Shown here: positions 47,825 through 57,539 of the stretch, piece by piece
Numbering within the stretch: the first letter of the stretch is position 1
How the letters are laid out: the number at the start of each line of letters is the position of its first letter
Assembly (NCBI GenBank): GCA_030704615.1
Contig: CM060731.1
Span: forward strand, 27,840,001-27,904,000
Source: Takakia lepidozioides
Taxonomy: Eukaryota; Streptophyta; Takakiopsida; Takakiales; Takakiaceae
Direction: 5' to 3'
Length of the DNA: 64,000 nucleotides
Position numbers and translations under genes: made by a program
The notes under the pieces: model-generated
Database searches by the model: none
The model's input: only the letters and a program-made list of their open reading frames with translations
What the model was told of the DNA's origin: nothing

Positions 47825-50800
47825 ATGGAGGAGATGTATGGAGCTACCAAGGGGCCACGAAGGTACTCTGGGGCGGTGGGCACCATTGAGTTGGATGATT
47901 TTATCCAAGAGTTTGATAGTTGGTGTGATTTGCAGCAAATGCGCAATCCACAACTATTTACGCCGTTCATGGCATGGAAAGGGCTGTTTCAGCACCTTGA
48001 GGGGCCGCCTATGGATGATTACCATGAGTTCAGGCGGGGGCATGAGGTTGAGATCGAGGAGTGGAGGATGTACTGGTCACCCGACTATGTCTCCATCACT
48101 AGGGGCACTAGAGCCACGAGGGCAGTGGCTACACCTGCCGCTGCACCGGCAGCTTCAGCAAGCAGCAGTGGGACTGGTGGTACAGTAGCTACGACGTCCA
48201 CCCAAGCCACTACCGCACCAGCACTAGCACCCGTGCCTGCCTTCAACCCTGTTGTGGAGTTCTTCGAAGAGTTGAGAGGGAACTACCAAGGGGTGAGGAC
48301 AGAGAAGTTGCGGAGCTTGCAAGAGTTCCAACGGAAGCCGACCGAGAGCTTGAGGGAGGCTTTCACTCGCATGAGGCGCTTGATAAATGTAACCCAAGGG
48401 GTTACGGAAGCTCAGGCAGTCCAATTCTGGTATGGGATATTGGACAAGGAGCTGAGGAGAAGGGTGCGGGATGCAACTCTCCTACAAGCGGCCCAACCCA
48501 CCTTAGCAAATGTGTTTTTGCTGGCAGAGCGGATAGAGCTCAACATGGTGGAGGAACGAGTGGTCATGGTGGGATTTGCTAAGGAGACACCACGGGGTAG
48601 TGGTGCTCCTAGCCAACCACTACCTCAACGTGCTCAAGGCAACAAGGGGGCTCAGGTGAAGCTCAGGGAAGGGCAGAGAGGACCTCAGATGCAGGGGTCT
48701 CTCCCTTCATTTGCTGGCCAACAACGGGCGGATGTGGTGTGCTGGACATGTGGAGGACCCCATGTCAAGAAGGATTGTCCAGAGGGAGGCAAAGGGCCGG
48801 CACATGCACAGCCTGCACAGTTACAGTGTGGGCATTGTGGCAAACACGGGCATGGAGAGGCTCAGTGTTATGGTTTGCATCCTGAGTTGCGCCCAGGCCA
48901 GTTCCAAGGGAACAATGGTGGCCGGGGGCGAGGTGGAGCAGCCCAGAGAGGACGAGGTGGCCAGCCACGAGGTGCAGGCCAAGGGCAAGCTCAACGTGGC
49001 CAAGGACGCGGAGGTCAGGGTGTTGACCAAGGCATGGCCAACCGGCTTCAGCAGCTAGAGCAGAGGCTCGCTGCCATGGCTACAGCTCAGGTGGTACCGG
49101 CTCTAAGGCCGGATGGTCCACCTCCTGCTCCTGAGGGAGGAGATATGGGAGGCATGGGATTCATGTGTGGAGCAGCACTACCACTAGTGCAGGTGGAGTC
49201 TGCTGCAGCCGTGACTCGAGGAGCAGCACGAGTTCCTGAGCCACGAGGTGCAGAGGTGGAGTTGGATCCACAGCGTGGGGAGGCAAGCCGTCAGGCTAGG
49301 CTTCCTCAGTCATTCACATTGGCGGAGACAGTGTCGACGCCATCCATGGCACCTAGTTCTCGCCCGACTGTTACCGAGGCGGAGGTTACTATGCCATTGG
49401 GGAGAGCTACACGGGTAGCACCACTACCTAGTGTTGCCAAGGCTACGGCAGCTAGTGTGCTGCTAGGAGCGGCCACATCTGTGTGCCAGGCTCCATTGTT
49501 CTCGGCTACCATGATTGCGACGCCGGGGGTAAGACCAGCTGAGGTGTTCAGGCTGGCAGCTACACTCTGTGAGAGTGGGGAGGTTACTTCATCTTCTGCG
49601 GAGATAGTGGGAGGTGTAGTGCCGGAGGGATCCTCGGATTTGAGGGTCAAGACTGCCACGGCGGCGCCATGGCAAGCTGCAGCTGCCAGGTTGATGGAGC
49701 TGCCAGCTAGGCCAGCCATTGAGCGCGCCATGGTGACACCTGGAGTTGTCATGTTAGACAACCAGGATGGCATTTTCTGTTTGAGTGGACCGGCAGGCAA
49801 GAGGTACCGGCCACTGCGAGTCTTGTTGGACTCGGGAGCTCAGCCACTGATGCTGGGCAGAGCTGCTATTGCAGGCTTGGGCCTCACGGAGGCGGATATG
49901 GAGCCTTGTCCTTTCCAGATACAGACGTCTCTGGGAGGATCGGAGCAGGCTCGGGGCATGACACGGCATGAGTTGGCTATCAGACTACGGCCGGATCACC
50001 CTACAGATGGCTCAGTGATGCGAGCCAAGGCCATTGTGACAGACGCAGTCTCATACGATGTCCTGGTTGGTGGGGCAGTGTTGTACCCCATGGGCTTCAC
50101 CCTGGATTTTTGGGAGGAGTCAGCTTCCTATAGGCCTGCATGGCAGTCAGGGGAGGGCCGGCGTGTGCAGCTCCCTGTGACGTTCATAGGAGGAGTTGCG
50201 GTTGCCCAGCGAGGCAAGATGCCGACACTAGCAGCATTCACAGCGGCAGTGAGTTGGCCTAGAGAGTTGCTTGAGGGCAATGCTCATTCAGAGGATGTAC
50301 CACCTCCGGGAGAGCAGGATGACATGTATGGTATGGCGGAGTTGCCTACCATGGTTGCTCAGACTCCATTGTGGGGCACGAGCAAGGATTTGCAGCGGGA
50401 TGCTGATCGACGGGTGCAACAAGCCTGGGTGGAGGCTTTTGTACCGTCAGGAGAGGAGGAGAGTGTGGGGATTGCACCAGGACCACCTCAATTGTCTCCA
50501 TTGGACACCACACCTATTGTGTGGCAGTCTCCGGATGAAGGCATTTGTCTTCTGGACTTGTTTGGCGGGATCAGCACCGGATTGGCTGCTGTGTTACAGG
50601 CAGGTGTACGAGTTCGGCGTTACCTGTATGTGGAGAGGGATGAGACTGCACGACGCGTTTCACTTCGCCATGTTGCTCAGTTGGTGCAGCGGTACCCTGA
50701 GTTGTTGTCGGTGTCTGCAATTCGTGGATATCAGCAGGCCTTGCCAGCAGACATTTCGTTGCTGGGGGCGCAGGATTTGGAGCGGGTTGGCTCCATTGAT

Positions 50801-51790
50801 CTGGTAGTGGCAGGTTGGCCCTGCCAAGGGCATTCATCAGCCGGGCATGGCAATGGATTGCGAGACTCGAGGTCGGGTCTGTTTTGGGAGATGGTGCGGG
50901 TTTTGCGCCACTTGCAGCTTCATCAAGCTGTATCTCCAGCATACATCTTGGAGAATGTGCCACTGATGGGCGATTCTCGGGCCAGGGTGATGGCCAGTGT
51001 GCATCAAGTCCGGTCGTGGCTTGGGTCAGCAGTGTTGCTAGATGCAGCTACAGTGGGGTCACGGGCTCATCGTCCACGGCTATGGTGGACTAACATGATG
51101 CCACCCGCACTGCTCAAGCGTGCATTTGATGGGGTGCAGCGGCCAGCACATCTCACAGTGGATAACATTCTGGACACAGGGAGGCAGTCTCAACGTGTGA
51201 GACACGATGACCGTTCGCCTTTGGCAGTGGTCAACAAGGTGGGTCAACCACGAGCAGCATTACCTACACTGCTCAGCTTCCCAGGATCGCATGCTTTCCG
51301 GGATAGTGGACCTGGCCTCCTGTGGGATGCTCAGTTGCAGCAGTTAGTGGAGCCTAATGCTGACGAGCGTGAGCGGGCAATGGGTTTTACCACTGGTACC
51401 ACGGCGGTGTCGTCTCTTTCTGAGGCATCACGTCGTCAAGTGTTGGGGCAAGCAATGGATCTCAATTGCTTGACCTGGATTATCAGCTTGGCTCTAGCTG
51501 AGCAACGCAGAGTGCGGAATACACTTCCCTCAATGGTCTCTCTGCCTACCGAGACGGTACAGGCAGTGAGTGGGGGCGAGCATGTGAGGACCACGGGGTG
51601 CATGCATCCATGGCACACGTGGGAGGTGCTCGAGGTTCAGAGGGAGTTGGCAGCCAAGGCGGCTGTGATGGATGAGGTTGGGGATTCTTCTCGAGTTGAG
51701 GAGGTCCTCAAGGATGAGATGATGGGGCAGGATGATGCCTTGTCATTGACTGAGCAGGTAGGGAGTACTGCTCAAGAGGTTGCAGCATAG
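47825..51790 (+). CDS. Gag-protease-DNMT polyprotein of the Gypsy element
   Basis: The frame is open from 47600; no ATG precedes 47825, which is taken as start, though upstream residues (from 47618) look coding. Domains in order: retrotransposon Gag (VVEFFEELRGNY through LAERIEL, about 48250-48555); two CCHC-like zinc knuckles (CWTCGGPHVKKDC at 48740, CGHCGKHGHGEAQC at about 48829); a Gly/Arg/Gln-rich linker; an aspartic protease with LLDSGAQ (Asp at 49829); then a complete cytosine-5 methyltransferase at about 50538-51490. Its motifs are I LDLFGGISTGL, IV GWPCQGHS (catalytic Cys at 50822), VI ILENV, VIII RAHRPRLWW, and IX-X ending ERERAMGFTTG. The linear I-to-X order and the RYLYVERDE and SGLFWEM segments fit DNMT3-type enzymes, not the permuted plant DRM order. 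The known reaction is methyl transfer from S-adenosylmethionine to cytosine C5. All key residues are intact. The frame stops at a lone UAG. Confidence 0.95.
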   Translation: MEEMYGATKGPRRYSGAVGTIELDDFIQEFDSWCDLQQMRNPQLFTPFMAWKGLFQHLEGPPMDDYHEFRRGHEVEIEEWRMYWSPDYVSITRGTRATRAVATPAAAPAASASSSGTGGTVATTSTQATTAPALAPVPAFNPVVEFFEELRGNYQGVRTEKLRSLQEFQRKPTESLREAFTRMRRLINVTQGVTEAQAVQFWYGILDKELRRRVRDATLLQAAQPTLANVFLLAERIELNMVEERVVMVGFAKETPRGSGAPSQPLPQRAQGNKGAQVKLREGQRGPQMQGSLPSFAGQQRADVVCWTCGGPHVKKDCPEGGKGPAHAQPAQLQCGHCGKHGHGEAQCYGLHPELRPGQFQGNNGGRGRGGAAQRGRGGQPRGAGQGQAQRGQGRGGQGVDQGMANRLQQLEQRLAAMATAQVVPALRPDGPPPAPEGGDMGGMGFMCGAALPLVQVESAAAVTRGAARVPEPRGAEVELDPQRGEASRQARLPQSFTLAETVSTPSMAPSSRPTVTEAEVTMPLGRATRVAPLPSVAKATAASVLLGAATSVCQAPLFSATMIATPGVRPAEVFRLAATLCESGEVTSSSAEIVGGVVPEGSSDLRVKTATAAPWQAAAARLMELPARPAIERAMVTPGVVMLDNQDGIFCLSGPAGKRYRPLRVLLDSGAQPLMLGRAAIAGLGLTEADMEPCPFQIQTSLGGSEQARGMTRHELAIRLRPDHPTDGSVMRAKAIVTDAVSYDVLVGGAVLYPMGFTLDFWEESASYRPAWQSGEGRRVQLPVTFIGGVAVAQRGKMPTLAAFTAAVSWPRELLEGNAHSEDVPPPGEQDDMYGMAELPTMVAQTPLWGTSKDLQRDADRRVQQAWVEAFVPSGEEESVGIAPGPPQLSPLDTTPIVWQSPDEGICLLDLFGGISTGLAAVLQAGVRVRRYLYVERDETARRVSLRHVAQLVQRYPELLSVSAIRGYQQALPADISLLGAQDLERVGSIDLVVAGWPCQGHSSAGHGNGLRDSRSGLFWEMVRVLRHLQLHQAVSPAYILENVPLMGDSRARVMASVHQVRSWLGSAVLLDAATVGSRAHRPRLWWTNMMPPALLKRAFDGVQRPAHLTVDNILDTGRQSQRVRHDDRSPLAVVNKVGQPRAALPTLLSFPGSHAFRDSGPGLLWDAQLQQLVEPNADERERAMGFTTGTTAVSSLSEASRRQVLGQAMDLNCLTWIISLALAEQRRVRNTLPSMVSLPTETVQAVSGGEHVRTTGCMHPWHTWEVLEVQRELAAKAAVMDEVGDSSRVEEVLKDEMMGQDDALSLTEQVGSTAQEVAA
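50538..51490 (+). other. DNMT3-like C5-cytosine methyltransferase domain
   Basis: About 318 residues, the size of a full catalytic domain. It lies between protease and reverse transcriptase, a place where Gypsy elements normally have only a short linker. The motif set (FGG, PCQ, ENV, RxRxR-like, GF near the end) is complete, arguing for selection to keep it active until recently. No target-recognition or PWWP/ADD accessory domain is seen beside it. Confidence 0.95.
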
Positions 51791-51796
51791 CAACCA
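51788..51796 (+). promoter_or_regulatory. UAG-CAA-CCA stop, likely translational readthrough site
   Basis: The stop after DNMT is followed by CAA-CCA, fitting the leaky UAG-CARYYA context known from tobamoviruses. The frame stays open downstream with plausible residues ([13 protein letters not shown]). The next frame has no ATG before about 52045, inside the RT region. These points favour readthrough over a separate start or random nonsense. Confidence 0.7.
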
Positions 51797-54700
51797 CGGG
51801 ACGCGTCCTCTACCTCTAAGCCCACTGGACTTAAGGTTGTAGTTACGGAGGACAATTGGGAGCCTGACATTGGACCCATTGTCACCGGAGGAGAGAGACG
51901 ACGTATACGGCGGTTCCTGAGGGCTTACAGGAATTGCTTTGCCTTCAGTTTGAAGGACTTGGGAGCACTGAAGGGTCAAGAGATCCGTATTGAGTTGGCC
52001 ACTGACACGCCAATCTTTCGGAGACCCTATAGATACAGTGACATGGAGAGGTCTTTGATTCAGATGAGGACTCAAGATCTCTGGGAGGCAGGTTTGGTGG
52101 AGCTCTCTGGTGGAGAGTATGCTTCAGCCACAGTGATGCCAGCCAAGAAGGATGTCTATGGCAATTGGACGGAGAGACGTATGTGCGGTGATTACCGGCC
52201 TGTAAATCGTCAGACCAAGTCCGATAAGTATGCCATGCCAACACCAGAGGAGATCTTTGATGCCATCGGGCATGCTAAGGCCTTTAGCACTTTGGATTTA
52301 CGATCCGGATATCACCAGTTGCCAATCAAGGAGGCGGACAAGCAGAAGACGACATTCTGGGGGATCAATGAGCACGGCAAGGATTGCCTATATCAGTGGC
52401 GGTTCTTACCATTTGGGCTTAAGAATGCTCCTGCAGAGTTTCAGAGAGTCATGGATAGGATTCTAGCAGGGGTGGACTTTGCTCGGTGCTACATAGATGA
52501 CATCATCATCTTTAGTGTTACGATGGAGGAGCATGAGAGACACCTTCAGGTGGTATTGGAGCGCTTGAGAGCGCACGGATTGAAGTTGCATCCGGGGAAG
52601 TGCAAGTTTTTCCACAACCAGATTGAGTATCTGGGTCACATGATATATCCTGGAGGATTGGGGGTACAGCAGACTAAGGTAGAGGCCATTGCACAAATTC
52701 CACGCCCCACGGATGTGAGCCGAGTTCGAGCTTTCATGGGGTTGGCAAACTATTATAGACGGTTTGTCAAGGGATTTAGTACCATTGCAAAGGCTCTAAC
52801 CAAGCTGACCAAGGTGGACCAGGAGTGGCAGTGGGAAGATGAGCAGGAACGAGCTTTTCAAGAGCTCAAGGCGAGGTTGACCTCGGCGCCTATCTTGAGA
52901 CGACCTATCAGGGGGCGTCCCTTTCAGCTGCATACGGATTGGAGCATGCTGGGGCTTGGAGCGGTGCTCACACAGGTGGATGATGAGGGAAGAGAGTTCG
53001 TAGTGGCTTACGCTAGCCGCTCGAACAACGCTGCAGAGGCTAAGTACAGCTCATATGAGGGAGAGTGCTTAGCTGCAGTGTGGGCCGTGGCACACTTCAG
53101 GTGCTATCTATACGGCAATCTTTTCACCCTTGTCACGGATCACCAGCCACTCAAGTGGTTGATGGAGTCAGACAAGCTTACGGGGAAGCTTGCACGGTGG
53201 GCACTTATACTCCAGGAGTATGACTTTCAGGTTGTGCATCGACCGGGTTTGGTCAATCGGGATGCGGATGGATTGAGTCGCAATCCATGCATGAGCCAGC
53301 AGGATGACACTGGAGCTCGGTGGCATGGTGAGACGGACGAGGAGATGGTGCCGGGATGGCACGCATCTGCATTTTTGTGTATCTTGGCATCGGGAGGTCA
53401 GATTGGACCTACAACAGGGATGACTGTAGACGGAGTGTCTGAGGACCCTGAGGCTAGTGATGAGCTAGGTGGTGCCAGAGATATACATGAGGATTCGGCT
53501 GTGTTGGACTACCTCCGCACGGGAGACACGGCAGCCATTGTGACTGCCAGGGAGAGGGATCGGATCCTGCAACGAGCCAAGAGGTTCAAGTGGGAGGGGA
53601 TACACCTACTTCGAGTGTGGGAGGATGGTCGGGTGAGGATTGTGCCTCACCCCACACAGCGTGCACGGTTAGTGCGGCATGCCCATGAGGAGTTGGGGCA
53701 TTTTGGAGTGCGACGCACTCACAGTTTACTGCAGGGGCAGTATTGGTGGCGTGGTATGCATACAGAGGTGCAACAGTTTGTGGCTAGGTGCATGGTGTGT
53801 GACAGGGTGCGTGCTTCATTCAACGCCCCTACACCACAGTTGCATCCTTTACCTATCATGGGATTGGGCTACAGGTGGAGTCTTGACTTCGCAGGACCGT
53901 TGCCACTGACTATGCGCCACCACAGATATGTGTTGGTGATGGTGGAGCACTTCTCCAAGTGGATTGAGTTGGTTCCATTGCCTGACAAGGCTAGTGAGGG
54001 GGCTGCGTATGCATTCTTGGATCGTGTGCTTAGCCGATTTGGTGCTCCAGCTGAGGTACTCACGGACCAAGGGAGAGAGTTCTTGGGGGAGTTTCAGGCT
54101 TTGTGTGATAAAGCCTTGATAGACCACCGCACCACTTCTCGGGATCATCCTGAGGCCGATGGCTTAGCAGAGAGAGTTGTTCAGACGGTGAAGAGGGGTT
54201 TGCGCAAGTATGGCTTGCAGAAGGGACACCTAGGAGATTGGGATCTTCAGGTTCCTTGGTTAGCCATGGGCTACAGGTTCAGCAAACAAGCATCACTTGC
54301 CTCCTTCTCACCATATTTCCTTCTCTTTGGCCGAGAGCCGGATTTGCCTGCAGCCATTCGTAGGGACACTGCTCAAGTCCTTAACCTTGACGATCCGGAC
54401 GTGTGGGTACGTGCATGTGATCAGCGTGCAGAGTTGTTCAAGAAAGTCATGCCCATGGCTTTTGAGAACCTTGCCATTGCACAGCACCGTGATACGTTGA
54501 GGTATGCCACTATACGTGGTGGAGGATATCGTCCTGGGGTTCGGAGGTTTAGCCCTGGTGACTATGTTTATTTGCAGCAGACTGCTCCTACGACTCTGGA
54601 TGTTACTGCAGGGCGTGTTATTCTGAGGGTTCGAGAGGTGTTGCCCTCAGGGGTCCTGATCTTAGAGGGTCGGGATGGCATGACTTGGAAAGACCATGTG

Positions 54701-54924
54701 CGTAATTGTGCGCCATGTCACCTTCCCAATGTCGATGGCAGAGTTGACCCAAACTTGGCAGTGGTACCTGCAGGTTTGAGGTGCATGCTCTGTGGGTCTG
54801 CCAAAGGGGCAGCCACCATGCTGGTGTGTGATCGTGCTCAAGGGGTTGGCATATGGGATGCTTGACACCACCTCTTGAGAAGGTTCCTGACGGAGATTGG
54901 TTGTGTCCACACTGCTTGGGATAG
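51791..54924 (+). CDS. Pol: reverse transcriptase, RNase H, integrase and PHD finger
   Basis: Same frame as Gag-PR-DNMT across the UAG. RT has [20 protein letters not shown] and the YIDD active site (52490-52501). RNase H begins [16 protein letters not shown] and includes [10 protein letters not shown]. Integrase has an HHCC-type zinc domain ([20 protein letters not shown]) and a DDE core ([27 protein letters not shown]). A long C-terminal tail ends in the start of a PHD finger ([13 protein letters not shown]). One base is missing near 54833, and the frame stops at 54865. One frame over, the remaining PHD ligands (HMGC, CPHC) continue to a TAG at 54922-54924. Confidence 0.93.
54779..54924 (+). 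other. C-terminal PHD finger, split by one-base deletion
   Basis: The ligand pattern C-x2-C, C-x2-C (second Cys lost at the break), H-x2-C and C-x2-C is spread over two frames with normal spacing. PHD fingers typically bind histone H3 tails. In integrases such a domain could guide insertion, as chromodomains do in chromoviruses. Confidence 0.75.
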
Positions 54925-55170
54925 TGGCAGTGGACATGACTGGAGGCAGCTAACAAGACATGGGAGGCCAAGCTCATAGGAGTCAATACATGAGATCCCA
55001 AGCTCAAGTTCACAGGTTGCAAGACGGCGACTAACGATGGGGCAACTCTTGCACCCGGCCTCTTGATCTATCGAGTTTGAGTGTAGTAGGGATAGTGGTG
55101 GAGGACTTAGTGAGGCTATGGTCACTATCACATCTTGTGGCTACCTGGACTTAGAGGGACCTAAGCACCA

Positions 55171-55184
55171 GCTAGGGGGGCGAT
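55171..55184 (+). other. polypurine tract beside the 3' LTR
   Basis: GCTAGGGGGGCGAT ends exactly where TGTGTGGACTAG starts, a classic plant PPT/LTR junction for plus-strand priming. It fixes the true LTR start at 55185. Confidence 0.8.
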
Positions 55185-55700
55185 TGTGTGGACTAGTGAC
55201 TGCCATAGTGGGCAGCGTAGTGGCAGCCTAGTGACTGACTAGTTGTAGCCTAGTGGTTGGACTAGTGGCTGGACTAGTGGTAGACTAGTGGTATACTAGT
55301 GTGTGGTGTGCACATGTGTTGTGTGGTTTTGGACAGCGATGTAGTTGTGTAGCGATATGTATGCGCACGACAGCTGTCAAGTTATTTTACCACTAGTGTG
55401 AAACTAGCTAGGAAATAGCTAGCTTTTACATATTGACATTTGGGATTGGCCCAAGTGTCAATCCAGGGGTCAAGGCAGATTTAGGCCCTGGAGTGGTTAT
55501 CTTCACGGCAAGCGCGGGAGGCTCATCTTTCTCGAGTTGAGCCTCACCGCGCCTAGCTATGGCGCCGTAGTGTGGATTCCCCATGGCGTGGGGTGCACTT
55601 GGCTTGACTTGTATTTGAGTGATGAGGTTATATATGCATGAGTTTATGCTTCAGCTTTGTGAGCTCGCATGAGCTTGTGCTTGTATTCTTCTTCTTTATC
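55185..55700 (+). repeat. complete 3' LTR (516 bp)
   Basis: Segment A (55185-55372, TGTGTGGACTAG through GCGCACGACA), GC, then segment B (55375-55700), which equals the 5' LTR copy. A TATA-like TTATATATGC lies at about 55627. At the A/B junction is the perfect palindrome GACAGCTGTC (55369-55378). Confidence 0.85.
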
Positions 55701-55703
55701 TAT

Positions 55704-55891
55704 TGTGTGGACTAGTGACTGCCATAGTGGGCAGCGTAGTGGCAGCCTAGTGACTGACTAGTTGTAGCCTAGTGGTTGGACTAGTGGTTGGACTAGTGGT
55801 AGACTAGTGGTATACTAGTGTGTGGTGTGCACATGTGTTGTGTGGTTTTGGACAGCGATGTAGTTGTGTAGCGATATGTATGCGCACGACA
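55704..55891 (+). repeat. extra copy of LTR segment A at the insertion end
   Basis: A 188-bp copy of 55185-55372 with one substitution. It is joined to the LTR end by three bases (TAT) and ends GACA at the target-site duplication. Confidence 0.92.
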
Positions 55892-57539
55892 AACTTCCTA
55901 TGTTGTAAGAGAAGTATACCAGTCGTGCTACAACACCGCTGATTCCACTGCGACCCGATCGAGATGTATTCTTCACACATCCCCGCGCCTTGACACCATT
56001 TGCCTGGAATTTCTTGAAATCAGTGGAACCCCAACTAACAACTAGTTGTGCCCATGTCTTGTCTGGCACATGATGGGGTTTGGGCAGCCCCACACTATAG
56101 TAATTTTTGAACAGCTTATTTCGTTGGTACTTGAGCTGCCCGCAAATTGTTTTTGTAATAGCCTTTATGTTAAGACCAGGAGGTCCGTATTCCCAATCTG
56201 AAGCCAAGATCTCCATGATCTTTTCAATTAAGTGTAATGGTTGATCCTGAGCATACAATGACCAGTCCAACAAACGTTGACACTGCCCTCGCAGAGCTGT
56301 CATCCACTGGTTCCGAGCAGGACCTTCAGGGTTTCCAAGTTCATCACAAGAAATGAAAAATTTCCTCCTCCCTACAGCCACATTCTGAACAGCCTGGTCT
56401 CTCAGATCTTTTGCAAGTGCCCTTCTTTCCTTCCTTAAAGCATTTTTGCGTTCTATAGGAGTCACACCTGATGTCCCCCCAGGAGTAAGGCTGGAATCCT
56501 GCAAGGTTTCAGTAGTACCTTGCATGTTACCACCTTCACTCTGTTGGGGCTGGACTGTTGTCTCCCACCCCACAGGATGATGCGGAGCAAATGCATCCTC
56601 GGTCTGTTTCAGAATGCCTTTCCCTTTTAGGGTATTAGGTGTACCTGGAGATGTTGGATAGAGAGGTGGCCGCGGTGCAGTGAAGCTCGAAGGTGCCGGC
56701 TGTTGTACTCCACTATAGTTGGATCCTGAAGGTTGGTGGCCACCATACTGGACCTGCCCCTGGTGTGGTCTTGCAGGGCTGGTAGGATAGAGGGAGGAAG
56801 TAGGTTGGTTGTACATAGGCCGAGGAGGATACATACTATGGGGATGCATTCCATAATGGTGGTAAATGGAATACCCACCTTGACTAGGATCATGCATTGG
56901 AGCGCCTGCAGGTGGAGCAAAAGAATTGTAATTCTGGCACTGAGGATCATTGTTTGGAGGTTGATAGTGAGGATACGGTATGTGCCCATGCAGATTATAC
57001 CCTGACATGGCAGGATACTGCGGGTACATAAGCGGATACGAGGGAGGAGCCGATACTGGTGGATACAAGGGAGCTGGAACGTCAGTCTGTGGAGTGGGCG
57101 GGGCTGGTTTTTCGTAAGTTGGAACAACCGCGCCACTCATCACAGCAGTTGGCACAATAGTTGGTGCACACTTTGCTGGAGTAAGAGACTTATGCTCGTC
57201 CGCATCCTTCCCTGCAATTCCCTTCCTTTTTTTTACTGAACTCTGCACACATTGCTCAACATAAACATGAGAAACAATACCACCATACTACTAGGGATGG
57301 CAAACCTAGTGGGTAAGCGAAGCCCAAAGGCCTATGCAAGAAGACCCTGTCAGTCAGACCTGCCTATAACAGTGAGGAGTCTTCTAAAGAATGGAAGGGT
57401 ACAGTGGAAATGACTGTCTACAATCCAAGACAACCCTGAAAAACTGGAGTACATCACAAAGGGGTACAACGTGCCCATTAGTTCTTCTGAGATTGCTGAA
57501 GCAATAGAACATCTAAAGGGCTATAAAGTTGGTGTGGCA

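Larger units (their letters stand above)
43389..55891 (+). mobile_element. Ty3/Gypsy-type LTR retrotransposon carrying a DNMT3-like methyltransferase and a PHD finger
   Basis: A 12.5-kb insertion flanked by AACT on both sides (43385-43388 and 55892-55895; AACTT if the first T is shared). Order: partial 5' LTR, self-complementary primer site, 3.9-kb leader with a minisatellite, Gag-zinc knuckles-protease-DNMT, UAG, RT-RNase H-integrase-PHD, polypurine tract, full 3' LTR, extra LTR start. RT before integrase marks the Ty3/Gypsy order. LTR parts differ by about two changes in 326 bp and one in 188 bp, indicating recent insertion. The element is on the opposite strand to the gene it interrupts. 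Confidence 0.95.
40802..57244 (-). pseudogene. Transposase_24-type CACTA gene joined to an FCP1/NIF-like phosphatase domain; split by a Gypsy insertion
   Basis: Minus-strand exon 57244-55920 starts after a TGTGCAG acceptor. It has a Pro/Tyr-rich lead and then the Transposase_24 core (LKYQRNKLFKNYYSVG, TWAQLVVSW), ending at GVVARL with a GTATAC donor. The next exon starts at 43138 with EKETGPYTSLQEIAG, in phase, giving the family's usual RLEKE continuation. The intervening intron contains the whole 12.5-kb Gypsy element. A further exon (about 42900-42695, MENKQVQMEASSKAALEAVQ) ends in TAG. The same frame reads on into 42667 (ATG) and an FCP1/NIF phosphatase-like domain (ESLILDLNGLLCE, PGCQEFLDRC, VGVWSSMSLSN, then NTLLVDDSP one frame over). 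A last exon at about 41055-40802 resembles the C-terminus of plant Transposase_24 proteins (NYYRIHVKSV, LPYPDYS). Frame breaks occur near 42030 and 41010. Confidence 0.65.

Noticed and set aside
43389-55891. Reading the LTR as TGTC..B-A..GACA in the normal order
   Set aside because: That order would need segment A after B at the 5' end and the polypurine tract next to B; neither is seen.
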